Part shown: one piece after another, positions 5,851 through 6,194 of the stretch
How positions within the stretch are numbered: position 1 is the first letter of the stretch
How the letters are laid out: every line of letters begins with the position of its first letter
Assembly (NCBI GenBank): GCA_002470605.1
Contig: DKND01000007.1
Span: 41,139 to 47,332 of the forward strand
Length of the DNA: 6,194 bases
Source of the DNA: Opitutia bacterium UBA7397
GTDB lineage: Bacteria > Verrucomicrobiota > Verrucomicrobiia > Opitutales > UBA953
Direction of reading: 5' to 3'
Notes under the pieces: generated by a model
The model's database searches: none
Told to the model about the DNA's origin: nothing
Seen by the model: only the letters and a program-made list of their open reading frames with translations
Program-made: the position numbers and the translations under genes

Positions 5851-6189
5851 TCAGATACGGGGGTTAGCGCGTGGGGAGACGAGGTCGCCGGAAAGAATCC
5901 GGGCGCCGGCATCGAGAGAGAGGATTAAAGCAATCGCGCGTGAGCGGGTTGCTTCAGCGATCACCACGGAGCCGAAAGGCAGTCCGTTGCGAGTCACCGT
6001 ACAGACAGAACCGGGGCGGAAGCCGCGATCATGTCCACCTTCTAAGACTACCAAATCCGTCGTCTGGCCAGTAATGACCGAGACAACCGGAGCCTTGCCG
6101 TCCGCTTCCGCCAAACCGAGTGCACGTGTTCCCGCCGCGACCGCGGAAGCGGCAGCGAGGAAAGCGAACATGGAAAGGGCGGAACGCAC
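5851..6189 (-). CDS. Small predicted exported protein of unknown function upstream of rplV
   Basis: I do not recognise this as a ribosomal protein. Read from a GTG at 6189 it has 112 residues. An ATG at 6171 would give 106. The frame also stays open to the right edge, so the true start could lie outside the window. The N-terminus (MFAFLAAASAVAAG, residues 7-20) is a hydrophobic Ala-rich stretch after one arginine and resembles a signal peptide or membrane anchor. Residues about 35-105 look like one compact beta-rich domain: VVSVITGQTTDLVVLEGG, DRGFRPGSVCTV, RNGLPFGSVVIAEATRSR, then ILSGDLVSP. The D-x-G-x-x-PG and late SGDLV turns recall small beta-barrel domains in cell-envelope proteins of Verrucomicrobia and Planctomycetes; this is my impression, not a search result. 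It is co-oriented with and 20 nt from rplV, in the slot where rpsS is expected. Base composition resembles the neighbouring genes. Confidence 0.7.
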   Translation of the reverse strand: MRSALSMFAFLAAASAVAAGTRALGLAEADGKAPVVSVITGQTTDLVVLEGGHDRGFRPGSVCTVTRNGLPFGSVVIAEATRSRAIALILSLDAGARILSGDLVSPRANPRI

Positions 6190-6194
6190 GAAGA

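Overview
The whole window is one block of ribosomal-protein genes on the minus strand. It is the downstream part of the S10 operon joined to the spc operon. In transcription order (high to low coordinates) it reads: a small predicted exported protein of unknown function, then rplV (L22), rpsC (S3), rplP (L16), rpmC (L29), rpsQ (S17), rplN (L14), rplX (L24), rplE (L5), rpsN (S14), rpsH (S8), rplF (L6), rplR (L18), rpsE (S5), and the first 43 codons of rplO (L15), which runs off the left edge. All genes are co-oriented, none overlap, and the gaps are 5 to 41 nt. No gene-free stretch approaches 300 bases. I see no convincing promoter, terminator, RNA gene, mobile element or CRISPR array.

The order from rplV to rplO is the widely conserved bacterial one, with two departures. 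First, the position just upstream of rplV, normally rpsS (S19), holds an open frame for a short protein with a hydrophobic N-terminus and a compact, probably beta-rich domain. Second, rpmD (L30) is missing: rpsE and rplO are only 13 nt apart. Other points are an about 60-residue Gly/Pro/Arg-rich N-terminal extension on S5, an Ala-rich C-terminal tail on L5, a CxxC motif near the end of a short S3, a long cysteine-poor (zinc-independent type) S14, and almost no recognisable Shine-Dalgarno sequences ahead of the 15 starts.

The organism is a bacterium of moderately high GC. The absence of L30, weak or absent Shine-Dalgarno sites, the low-complexity S5 extension and the style of the unknown protein would fit a member of the Verrucomicrobiota (Opitutae-like) or a relative in the PVC group. 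This is inference from overall style and not a firm identification.

Functionally the genes supply 30S proteins (S3, S5, S8, S14, S17) and 50S proteins (L5, L6, L14, L15, L16, L18, L22, L24, L29), probably from one long transcript. This is mostly a core housekeeping region. The unknown protein ahead of rplV is the one element that is not standard ribosomal machinery.
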